A DNA stretch of 64,000 nucleotides, from NCBI GenBank assembly GCA_964353175.1, contig CAYGUX010000003.1, forward strand, positions 124,001 through 188,000, in the 5' to 3' direction. The stretch's first letter is position 1. Each line of letters begins with the position of its first letter. Shown piece after piece: positions 41,814 to 49,549 of the stretch. The position numbers and the translations under genes were made by a program. The notes under the pieces were generated by a model, which was not told the DNA's origin, made no database searches, and worked only from the letters and a program-made list of their open reading frames with translations. This DNA comes from JAIYCX01 sp964353175. Its GTDB lineage: Bacteria > Bdellovibrionota_C > UBA2361 > SZUA-149 > DAOLCO01.

Positions 41814-44588
41814 ATGAAACACCAGCCAACCCTAGACCTAAACGAAAAGCACTATAATCCGAACTCAATAGAGCAAAAGATCTACCAAGAATGGAAAGAT
41901 AACAAAGCTTTCTCACCTGACCCAAATAGCAATAAAGAAAGATTCTCCGTAGCAATCCCTCCCCCGAATGTAACGGGAAGACTCCACATGGGCCATGCTC
42001 TAAACAACTCTATTCAAGATTGCTTATGTAGATATAAAAGAATGGATGGTTTTGATGTACTGTGGGTACCTGGGACTGATCATGCAGGAATCTCCACTCA
42101 ATCTGTAGTAAAAAAACACTTAGATGCAGAAGGTATAGATTTCTACTCATTGGGTAGAGAGAAGGCTATTCAAAAAATCTGGGAATGGAAAGATAAGTTC
42201 GGCAATCAAATTCTCACTCAGCTTGAAAGGCTTGGATGTTCTTGTTCTTGGGATCACACTAGTTTTACGATGAGTGATAATTTATCACTCTCAGTAAAGA
42301 CTGCCTTCAAAAAGCTATATGATGATGGCCTAATATACAGAGGCAAGTATATTGTAAACTGGTGCCCTATCGACCAAACTGCCTTATCAGATGATGAAGT
42401 GGATACCAAGGAAGGTGGAGAGCCTGGCTTCCTATGGCACATCAGTTATAATATTGTAAATTCAAAAGACTCAATTGTCATTGCAACTACCAGACCAGAA
42501 ACTATGCTTGGGGATTCTGCCATTGCAGTCAATCCAACTGATGATCGCTACCAAAGCTTAATCGGCAAGATGGTAGAAGTTCCTCTTACTGAAAGAACCA
42601 TACCCATAATAGCCGATGACTATGTAGATAAGGAATTCGGTTCTGGTTGTTTAAAGGTAACACCAGCACACGACGTAAATGACTTTCAAATAGGCATTAG
42701 GCATTCCCTACCTCAAATCAATGTCATGAACCCTGACGCCACAATGGGCGACCAAGCTCCTGAAAGATTCCATGGGATGGACAGATTTGATTGCCGAAAT
42801 CAAGTTGTAGAAGAATTAAAAAGCTTAAATCAGTTAAGTAAAATTGAAGAAAGAATGACACCTGTCGGGCGCGCTCAAAGATCAGGAGCGATAATCGAAT
42901 ATCGACTAAGTGACCAATGGTTTGTAAAGATGAAACCGCTTGCAGAAAATGCTCTCAAGATGAGTGACTCTGGTGGATTGAAATTATATCCAGAACGCTG
43001 GGAGTCTGTTTATAGGCATTGGCTAGAAAATACTAGAGACTGGTGCATCTCAAGGCAAATTTGGTGGGGCCATCAAATTCCGGCTTGGCACAACAAAATT
43101 ACCAAAGAAATACTTGTAGATATTGAAACTCCAAAAGAGGTCCTCGCTAATCCCCAAGAATGGGAACAGGAGCAAGACGTTCTAGATACTTGGTTTAGCT
43201 CGGCACTTTGGCCATACTCCACACTTGGTTGGCCTGAACAGACCAAGGACCTCGAAACATACTATCCTACTTCCGTACTATCTACAGCTAAGGATATTAT
43301 ATACTTCTGGGTAGCTAGAATGGTCATGACTGGCGTTCACTTCTTAGGAAAAGTACCCTTCAAAGAAGTATATTTTCATCCAGTGATATGCGATCAGAAG
43401 GGCGAAACAATGTCCAAGTCTAAAGGGAATGGCATCGACCCAATTCACGTGATTGACGGTGCAACTACCCAAGAGCTTGAACGTCCTATCAGAGATGCAC
43501 GTCCTCCAGCAATGGAAAGTATGCTTAAAGAACTTCATACTAACTTCCCGGAAGGCTTCCAAGCAGTTGGGGCTGATTCCTTAAGAGTCACACTACTCTC
43601 TCTTAATTCACAGGCACAACAGGTTCAATTAAGTTTAAAGAAGTTTGATGAAATAGGAAGAAGATTCGTTGATAAGTTTTGGAATGCCTCAAGATTCGTA
43701 ATTGGTAAGCTTAATGAAGGAGAACGTACCTTTGACCAATCCCTACTCTCCTTAGAAGACAAGTGGATATTAGGCAGGCTAGATAAAGCTTCTATTGCCC
43801 TTAGGCAATCTTTTGATACATACAAGTTCCACGAAGGTATTAATGCTTTTATGACCTTCTTTTGGGATGACTTCTGTGATTGGTATTTAGAAATTAGTAA
43901 GTCTAGACTAAAGGAAGAAGACAGTAAGGATGCGAGCCATGTAAGAGCCATGTTAAATGAAGTCCTAAGCACTTCCATTCAGCTAATACATCCAGTAACT
44001 CCGTTTATTACAGAAGAATTATACGCCCATCTTCGAGCTTGCACTAAATCTGAGGAAAATACATTTCTATGCGAGTCCAATTACCCTGTGGATCAAAATA
44101 GATTCCAACCACAGATAGACGCTCAATTTATTCTAATGCAAGATGTTATTAGAAGCACTAGAAATGTCAGAAGTGAGCTAGGGCTTTCTGCTTCGAAAGA
44201 GGTTCCTGTATTATTTAGACCCTTAAATCAGGAAATTAAATCCTTACTGCTATCTTCAAAAACGGAAATCATCCATCTAGCATCACTAGCGAGTTTTGAG
44301 GAATGTGAAAGCAAGCCAGATGGATACCTGTCATCTATCTTGACTAATGTTGAGCTATACCTTGATATAGCAAAGGTTATTGATATAAACCTAGAGGTAG
44401 ATAGGTTAAATAAACAAATTGCTAAGATAGAGAAGGATGAAGCAGGGCTAAATTCTAGATTATCCAATGCCAAATTCCTTGAGCGAGCTCCCATAGAGGT
44501 AGTTGAGGAGGCTAAACTTGAGTTAAGCATCCTTAATGACAAGAAATTAAAAATAAATAACACCATTAAGGAGCTAAGCAGGGAATAG
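41814..44588 (+). CDS. valS: Valyl-tRNA synthetase
   Basis: Charges tRNA-Val with valine and proofreads threonine. Class I signatures are present: PPPNVTGRLHMGHALN (HIGH-type) and TMSKSKGNGIDP (KMSKS). The editing domain carries TTRPETMLGDSAIAV. A C-terminal coiled-coil arm (LEVDRLNKQIAKIEKDEA) closes the protein. I choose ATG 41814 (924 residues) because an upstream ATG at 41775 lies in the left arm of a perfect hairpin and adds residues without family support. No clear Shine-Dalgarno precedes either start. The first KMSKS residue is Thr here, a common variation. Confidence 0.96.
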   Translation: MKHQPTLDLNEKHYNPNSIEQKIYQEWKDNKAFSPDPNSNKERFSVAIPPPNVTGRLHMGHALNNSIQDCLCRYKRMDGFDVLWVPGTDHAGISTQSVVKKHLDAEGIDFYSLGREKAIQKIWEWKDKFGNQILTQLERLGCSCSWDHTSFTMSDNLSLSVKTAFKKLYDDGLIYRGKYIVNWCPIDQTALSDDEVDTKEGGEPGFLWHISYNIVNSKDSIVIATTRPETMLGDSAIAVNPTDDRYQSLIGKMVEVPLTERTIPIIADDYVDKEFGSGCLKVTPAHDVNDFQIGIRHSLPQINVMNPDATMGDQAPERFHGMDRFDCRNQVVEELKSLNQLSKIEERMTPVGRAQRSGAIIEYRLSDQWFVKMKPLAENALKMSDSGGLKLYPERWESVYRHWLENTRDWCISRQIWWGHQIPAWHNKITKEILVDIETPKEVLANPQEWEQEQDVLDTWFSSALWPYSTLGWPEQTKDLETYYPTSVLSTAKDIIYFWVARMVMTGVHFLGKVPFKEVYFHPVICDQKGETMSKSKGNGIDPIHVIDGATTQELERPIRDARPPAMESMLKELHTNFPEGFQAVGADSLRVTLLSLNSQAQQVQLSLKKFDEIGRRFVDKFWNASRFVIGKLNEGERTFDQSLLSLEDKWILGRLDKASIALRQSFDTYKFHEGINAFMTFFWDDFCDWYLEISKSRLKEEDSKDASHVRAMLNEVLSTSIQLIHPVTPFITEELYAHLRACTKSEENTFLCESNYPVDQNRFQPQIDAQFILMQDVIRSTRNVRSELGLSASKEVPVLFRPLNQEIKSLLLSSKTEIIHLASLASFEECESKPDGYLSSILTNVELYLDIAKVIDINLEVDRLNKQIAKIEKDEAGLNSRLSNAKFLERAPIEVVEEAKLELSILNDKKLKINNTIKELSRE

Positions 44589-44663
44589 ATAAGAAATTTC
44601 TTGTTAGGTATTGGGCCAAGTACTATAAGGAAGTATTAGCAATCCTTTTAACCAATATACACC

Positions 44664-45275
44664 TTGGAACTGATTTCACTATTTCTACACAGTAACCTAA
44701 ATGAGTTTTTTTTCCTATCTGTAGTACTACTTTGCACGACATCATTCCTTAGAATCAGCATCATATTTGGTTTTATTAAAATTGGTCTTGGGCTTGAAGG
44801 CATGTCTGGAGCCTTATGGAGTTTTATTATATCCCTAGCATTATGTCTTACAGCATCCTCACCTCTTCTTGATGACCTTAATCGTTCCTTAACAACGATT
44901 GATCCAAGCGCAGATTTAAATACAAAAAATCAAATCTTACTTGAAACATTAAAAACTAACTTAGAAAATAAAATCTCGAGCGCAGACTTGGAAACGATTC
45001 GATCCAATACCACGACTGAAAGTGATCAACCCCAAGTTAATACTTTAAATATTTTAATCCCATCTTATATAATTTCTGAAACTAAGGATGCATTTAAGAT
45101 AGGTTTAAAATTGCTCCTTCCCTTTATTGTTATCGACCTACTAGTCGCCCACATATTTACTGCCATGGGGATTGTTACGCTCAGTAGTTTTTCACTAGCC
45201 TTCTCCTTAAAGGTGATCCTCCTAGCAAGCGTAGGTGGTTGGGATTTAATCGTTAAAAATATTTTGGGCGCATAA
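44664..45275 (+). CDS. FliP/SctR-like type III export gate protein (divergent)
   Basis: A 203-residue membrane protein that fits the FliP/SctR family, whose five copies form the core of the export gate. Conserved parts: SFLRISIIFGFIKIGLGLEG near the N-terminus (family: TSFxRIxxVLxxxRxALG) and the C-terminal block IPSYIISETKDAFKIGLKLL, LPFIVIDLLVAHIFTAMGI, GGWDLIVKNIL. The usual PPNQVL after the first motif is replaced (MSGALW), and the periplasmic loop is short and polar. There is no long signal peptide of the FliP kind, so it resembles SctR more in layout. The start is TTG with no visible Shine-Dalgarno. First gene of a four-gene export cluster. Confidence 0.85.
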   Translation: MELISLFLHSNLNEFFFLSVVLLCTTSFLRISIIFGFIKIGLGLEGMSGALWSFIISLALCLTASSPLLDDLNRSLTTIDPSADLNTKNQILLETLKTNLENKISSADLETIRSNTTTESDQPQVNTLNILIPSYIISETKDAFKIGLKLLLPFIVIDLLVAHIFTAMGIVTLSSFSLAFSLKVILLASVGGWDLIVKNILGA

Positions 45276-45278
45276 TTT

Positions 45279-45536
45279 ATGGATGAATTCTACCTTTTCT
45301 GGAACGCATTTAACCTGATAGCAATAGTGTCTTTAATCTTAGCATTAGGCATAAGTGTAGGGGGATTAATAGCCTCAGTATTTGGGGTAATGACGCAGAT
45401 TGATGATAAAGCAATACGATTTTCACTCAGATTTGTTTGTCTGATTGCTACCTGTTATTTATTTTCACCCTTTATACTAAGCAGCGTAAGGGAATTTACT
45501 CTTAGCGTATGGGAACCTAACATGCAGGTAAAATAA
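45279..45536 (+). CDS. FliQ/SctS-like export gate protein
   Basis: An 85-residue protein with two membrane helices (FNLIAIVSLILALGISVGGL and FSLRFVCLIATCYLFSPFIL), the size and layout of FliQ/SctS. Family-like features are the polar, glutamine-containing loop between helices (VMTQIDDKAIRF) and the position three bases after the SctR-like gene. The sequence is divergent, so the call depends on both topology and gene order. Confidence 0.75.
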   Translation: MDEFYLFWNAFNLIAIVSLILALGISVGGLIASVFGVMTQIDDKAIRFSLRFVCLIATCYLFSPFILSSVREFTLSVWEPNMQVK

Positions 45537-45546
45537 GGAAAGTTAA

Positions 45547-46074
45547 ATGACGATCATTCCTTGTTTGTTGTTAGCAATTGGCCTCTCCCTCCCTCTAAGC
45601 TTAACTAAAGGGACTCTCGGGGAAACCACTACCCTCCCCTTCTTTATCTGTTTCTTAGGCCTTATAGCGTGTACCAAGATCATAAGTTCCATCTTAAATA
45701 CTTACCTATACAATTCGCTAAATTTTAGATCTACAAGAGTTCCCGCCGCCAAAAATGCGATAAAACCTTATATCGAATGTTTGATTCTATATTCTATTTT
45801 TAGCTCTAGCGTTTTAAAAAAATTAGTTTTTAACTTTCATATAGATTTGCTTGAATTTTTCAACCACAACTTTCTAATCCCCTTGCTTAGCACAATACTT
45901 GTCCCATTTTGTACTGTCTCTTTACTCGTAATCATACTTTCAGCCGGAATTAACTTTCTGAACAAAAAGCCTAAAGGCATAATTTTTAAAGAGCTCTCAC
46001 TTATTACAACATCTCTCGTCTTCATATTAACAATATGTTTAGCAGTACAAAATTACTATCAATACTTAAACTAA
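45547..46074 (+). CDS. Short membrane protein in the FliR/SctT position
   Basis: A 175-residue protein with four or five hydrophobic segments, well below the ~260 residues of FliR/SctT. I do not see the FliR signature, so the assignment rests mainly on order (P-Q-R-B) and membrane topology. AAGGAAAG precedes the ATG. The stop is immediately followed by the ATG of the FlhB-like gene (TAA at 46072-46074), indicating coupled translation. It could be a shortened SctT or an unrelated replacement. Confidence 0.6.
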   Translation: MTIIPCLLLAIGLSLPLSLTKGTLGETTTLPFFICFLGLIACTKIISSILNTYLYNSLNFRSTRVPAAKNAIKPYIECLILYSIFSSSVLKKLVFNFHIDLLEFFNHNFLIPLLSTILVPFCTVSLLVIILSAGINFLNKKPKGIIFKELSLITTSLVFILTICLAVQNYYQYLN

Positions 46075-46734
46075 ATGGAAGCTGAAAAAGTCTATCCAAT
46101 AAGCGAGAAAAAGCTTCTAGAATTAAGAAAAAAAGGATTAGTCCCGCATTCTATTGTTGCAGCCAGAATATTTACATTTGGAGTACTACTACTTTCTACC
46201 AATTTATTTAAGGCTCCATTTAGACGAATAATGTATATGTTCACAGGTGCTGCGAATGATTCCACATTGGACTATGTCTCAGTTATACTATTAGAAGCTT
46301 TAAAGGCTTTAACCACCAGCTCACTAACAATTTTCGGCAGTTATTTATTATTTTCTTTAGTTGAGACTCGATTTTTAGTACTCCCCTTTAGCAATTACAA
46401 AGAAGGTATTAGGAAAATTAAAAATCCTATCTCAATTGGCTCTGAATTAATTTTAACCTTAATACTTGGGTTGCCTTTCCTAATTTGGATAGTATTTTCA
46501 ATCAACTCCAACAACTCTTCGTTCCTACTCTCAGATACAAGCGAAATAGCCAATCCACTAAATACATTTGGCATCTTTGCGATATTCTTAAGTCTAAGTG
46601 TTTCACTACTGAACAAACTACAATTTTGGCTTCGAAATAGGATGAGTAAGACTGAGATACTAAAAGAATCCCTAGAAGGCCAAATGTCACCAACAAATAG
46701 AGGCCTAATAGATAAAGCTAAATTGGAAATATAA
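46075..46734 (+). CDS. FlhB/SctU-like export protein lacking the cytoplasmic autocleavage domain
   Basis: A 219-residue protein. It starts with YPISEKKLLELRKKGLVPHS, matching the FlhB/SctU N-terminus (P-T-x-K-x-L-x-x-x-R-x-x-G-x-x-x-x-S). Four hydrophobic segments follow, then the start of the cytoplasmic linker (MSKTEILKESLEGQMSPTNR), equivalent to FlhB MSKQEVKDE-x-K. It then stops, so the region with the NPTH cleavage site and the whole C-terminal domain is missing. The typical protein is 350-380 residues. The missing domain occurs as a separate gene at 1931-2212, which makes a two-piece FlhB likely. Last of the four export genes. Confidence 0.85.
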   Translation: MEAEKVYPISEKKLLELRKKGLVPHSIVAARIFTFGVLLLSTNLFKAPFRRIMYMFTGAANDSTLDYVSVILLEALKALTTSSLTIFGSYLLFSLVETRFLVLPFSNYKEGIRKIKNPISIGSELILTLILGLPFLIWIVFSINSNNSSFLLSDTSEIANPLNTFGIFAIFLSLSVSLLNKLQFWLRNRMSKTEILKESLEGQMSPTNRGLIDKAKLEI

Positions 46735-46824
46735 AAAATAAGCCAATATGTTTAAAAATCCCCTTGCTACCCCTAGCTTAACTAGACTACAATCCCACAT
46801 ATCAATACAAGACTTAGCAGTACA

Positions 46825-47073
46825 ATGATAACTATAGACCCTGAAAAAGAATTTCAACTCAATCCGCTTACAGCAATAGTGCCCTTTTATGGAGACTTTA
46901 CCACTCTAAGTCAAAATATCCCTGAAATTGAGGCTAGGCACGAAGAACTTACAATCCTACTTAATGATCCCGAGTCTTTAATTTCTTACAACGAACAATC
47001 CGTAAAAAGGCTTCAATCAGAATCTGAGATGCTCCAAGTAATTCTGATATGGGCTGGGAAGAATATATCATGA
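46825..47073 (+). CDS. Small helical protein downstream of the export genes
   Basis: An 82-residue acidic protein, probably soluble, with two helices: an N-terminal part ending IPEIEARHEELTILL and a C-terminal part SYNEQSVKRLQSESEMLQVI. Its size, helix-NDP-helix layout and location between an FlhB-like gene and a TPR gene suggest a type III needle- or rod-like subunit. This is inference; I cannot see the family signature. Its stop overlaps the start of the TPR gene (ATGA). Confidence 0.6.
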   Translation: MITIDPEKEFQLNPLTAIVPFYGDFTTLSQNIPEIEARHEELTILLNDPESLISYNEQSVKRLQSESEMLQVILIWAGKNIS

Positions 47074-47462
47074 ACCCAATGACACCCGAACTTTTCCTGT
47101 CCGTCTATTCACTCGCCAGAATGTTCTATTATCACGGATCTTTCAATCAAGCAGAGAAACTAGCAAGTGGTCTACAAGCTTTGGACGATAAGAATCCACT
47201 ACCAAAATTAATCCTGGCAGCAATTAACTTTGAAAAAGGCAACTACTCCTTATCTGCCAACTACTATAGGATACTAGCACAAGACCCTGCACAAGCATTA
47301 ATTGGCAGACTGGGCCTACTCGCTGCTTTTGTAGCCTTAAAAGATACTGAACGAGCTTCGAGCTTATCAGAAGAGCTCAAAAACCACCTTCAAACAATGA
47401 CAAATGAACAACAGGAATTCCATAAATTATATACGAAAGCTCTGAATACAAATACCGCATAG
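47070..47462 (+). CDS. TPR protein resembling SycD/LcrH-type type III chaperones
   Basis: About 130 residues forming three TPR-like helix pairs: LFLSVYSLARMFYYHGSFNQ, PLPKLILAAINFEKGNYSL and GRLGLLAAFVALKDTERA. SycD/LcrH chaperones, which protect translocator proteins in type III secretion, have the same size and repeat number. The start ATG 47070 overlaps the stop of the preceding small gene, so I prefer it to ATG 47049. TPR folds are widespread, so chaperone identity rests on context. Confidence 0.7.
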   Translation: MNPMTPELFLSVYSLARMFYYHGSFNQAEKLASGLQALDDKNPLPKLILAAINFEKGNYSLSANYYRILAQDPAQALIGRLGLLAAFVALKDTERASSLSEELKNHLQTMTNEQQEFHKLYTKALNTNTA

Positions 47463-47501
47463 ATTGATAAATACGAAAACACTCAAAGAACATTAAACAA
47501 T

Positions 47502-48110
47502 ATGAAAGAACTAAACCTCACTGTCATCTCTGGTAGTCACAGAATAAACTCAGAATCAGCAAGAATCGGTGCTATAATTTCAGAAAAGCTAACTACGTAT
47601 GGCACAAAAGCCAACTTGCTTTCACTTTACTCAAATCCAATCCCACTATGGGATCAAGAGCAACTAAAAGATCCAAAATCTACCTTAAGTGTTGCTTGGA
47701 GTGAATGGAAAAATAATCTTCAAGCTAGCGAAGGGTTTGTTATTATTTCTCCTGAATGGGGCGGCATGGTACCTCCAGGACTTAAAAATCTATTTCTCTT
47801 AGCATCTCAAAAAGAATTTGGGCACAAACCTGCCCTTATCGTCTCGGTGTCTGCGAGCATAAATGGAGCTTATCCCATCGCGGAACTTAGAAGCAGTAGT
47901 TATAAAAATAACAAGATCTGCTATCTGCCTGAACACATAATTATAAGAAATGCCGCCTCAATGTTAAGCGATTCAGAAGATTCCCACGCTGAAAGTTTAG
48001 AGAAGAGATTAAACCACTCCCTTCACATGTTATTAGAATATGCCAAAGCCTTTAGGGAAATCAGAAAAAGTGAAGTATTCTTATCTGGGGAATACCCTTT
48101 TGGGATGTAG
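47502..48110 (+). CDS. NADPH-dependent FMN reductase family protein
   Basis: A 202-residue flavodoxin-like oxidoreductase. LTVISGSHRINSESARIG is the FMN phosphate-binding loop, and VIISPEWGGMVPPGLKNL corresponds to the P-E-Y/W-x-G-x-x-P-x-x-L-K-N motif of this family. It would reduce FMN or quinones with NADPH. It stands downstream of the export cluster in the same direction, 39 bp away, but a functional link is not apparent. Confidence 0.92.
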   Translation: MKELNLTVISGSHRINSESARIGAIISEKLTTYGTKANLLSLYSNPIPLWDQEQLKDPKSTLSVAWSEWKNNLQASEGFVIISPEWGGMVPPGLKNLFLLASQKEFGHKPALIVSVSASINGAYPIAELRSSSYKNNKICYLPEHIIIRNAASMLSDSEDSHAESLEKRLNHSLHMLLEYAKAFREIRKSEVFLSGEYPFGM

Positions 48111-48118
48111 CCCCTTGA

Positions 48119-48949
48119 TTAGCTAAATATCAAATCTTCTAGCGACCTTAGAAACACTAATCGACCTAAATCATTAGGATTAGACTCAAGATGTTTCTTA
48201 ATTAATCCCTTCTTATCCCAATACAAGTCGAATTTCATGGGATCAACATTTGAAGGAGCATCATTTGGGTCTGGGATAACGATAACGAACTTAAACCCTG
48301 CCCTCAAAGCACCCAATGCACCTGAAGCTCTATCTTCAAAGCCTAGCATATTTTCACTGTTAACTTCATAATGCAAATTTATTTCATTTGCCATCAAAGA
48401 CCATCCGGTCGGATCTGATTTTTCTACGTTTGAAACTCGCATATCATCAGATGTGATAATAAAGGGTTCCTTAAATAAATCTCTGGCCTGCATCACAACA
48501 TCAATATCAATATCGGCCATTTGTCTAATCGTACCAGTGTACATCGCAGTTGGAGTATTCATTTTTCTAATTTGAGAAAACAAATTTGCAACTCCTGGCT
48601 TCCAGCTAATTTTTCCAGCCCTAGCAACTTCCTCCCAATTGGACTTACAAATATCAGTAAAAATATCAGGCCATTGATTCCGATCTTCTTTGACTTCGTA
48701 CCCAGCAGAGGTAATCACCTCAAAAAAATCTCTGCACATTTTCAAATGAGTTTGACCAAAACAGGTATGCAGCTTCTCTAATAAAGACGTTGGAATATCT
48801 TCAAAGGCTAGGTAAATTTTAACAGCATCAAGAACGTTTTTTATTAAGTGCGGCTCAGAATCAATCAATAAGCCATCTTTATCAAAAACTATGCCCCCAA
48901 TGGAGCTCAATTTCAAATTAAAAGAGTTTAAAAATCTTGGCTTGTGCAT
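48119..48949 (-). CDS. HAD-like phosphatase (beta-phosphoglucomutase-like)
   Basis: A 276-residue HAD hydrolase. Motif I is GIVFDKDGLLIDSEP (D-x-D-G-x-x-x-D-S-E), motif II the threonine of MYTGTI, and motif III/IV the basic-acidic end with ENMLGFEDRASGALGALRAG. The cap insert after motif I is helical. The first nucleophile and the D-S-E pattern match the beta-phosphoglucomutase/sugar-phosphatase subgroup. AGGA precedes the ATG. Substrate unknown. Confidence 0.9.
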   Translation of the reverse strand: MHKPRFLNSFNLKLSSIGGIVFDKDGLLIDSEPHLIKNVLDAVKIYLAFEDIPTSLLEKLHTCFGQTHLKMCRDFFEVITSAGYEVKEDRNQWPDIFTDICKSNWEEVARAGKISWKPGVANLFSQIRKMNTPTAMYTGTIRQMADIDIDVVMQARDLFKEPFIITSDDMRVSNVEKSDPTGWSLMANEINLHYEVNSENMLGFEDRASGALGALRAGFKFVIVIPDPNDAPSNVDPMKFDLYWDKKGLIKKHLESNPNDLGRLVFLRSLEDLIFS

Positions 48950-48990
48950 AAAGTCCTAGAGTATGGCTTGATATAATCAATAGTATTATA

Positions 48991-49356
48991 CTAAGCATGA
49001 TAACTCAAACTAGGGTCTAAAATACAGAAAGTTTTAGGAACTCTTGGTATTATCTTTAAAAAGTACGGTCGCCGAGAGTACTCATCCATCAAACTCCAAT
49101 ACCTCACTAAAAACTCTTCAACACTAGTAATAGAATCCACCTCTTTCTTTCTCAATATCTGATAGGAGTCTTCCTTTATATATTCGATTCCAAATATTAT
49201 CTTCCACCCACACTCGCAGATAAAGCCCCTAGAACCCCTATCAATTACTTTGTAGATCCCCTTAGGGATAGGACCTGCATTTTTTAACAAGCGTAGGTAG
49301 GTTTCAGATCTAGCTTTCTTCGTGCATTTTCGGCTGCGCTTCAATGAATTTGACAT
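48991..49356 (-). CDS. Hypothetical basic protein
   Basis: A 121-residue protein with a highly basic N-terminus (KRSRKCTKKARSE) and a Cys-x-Cys pair (GFICECGWKIIFG). It has AGGG before the ATG. No recognised domain. The two cysteines plus the early Cys could bind a metal ion, but only three are clustered. It lies between HAD and menD genes on the same strand. Confidence 0.7.
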   Translation of the reverse strand: MSNSLKRSRKCTKKARSETYLRLLKNAGPIPKGIYKVIDRGSRGFICECGWKIIFGIEYIKEDSYQILRKKEVDSITSVEEFLVRYWSLMDEYSRRPYFLKIIPRVPKTFCILDPSLSYHA

Positions 49357-49549
49357 AATAACACCCTAATTTATTTACGGACGAAGCTCAGAAACGAATC
49401 TCCCCAAAATAGGTAATCGCTCGTAAGCTTTAAATTTAATTTAATGGCAATTGCCGCAATTTAATTATCGGATTAATTCTGAAACTGATTCAGATTAAGG
49501 TGATAAAGGCTTAATGGCGTAAGGGAAGTATAGAAAAAATGACGAAAAA

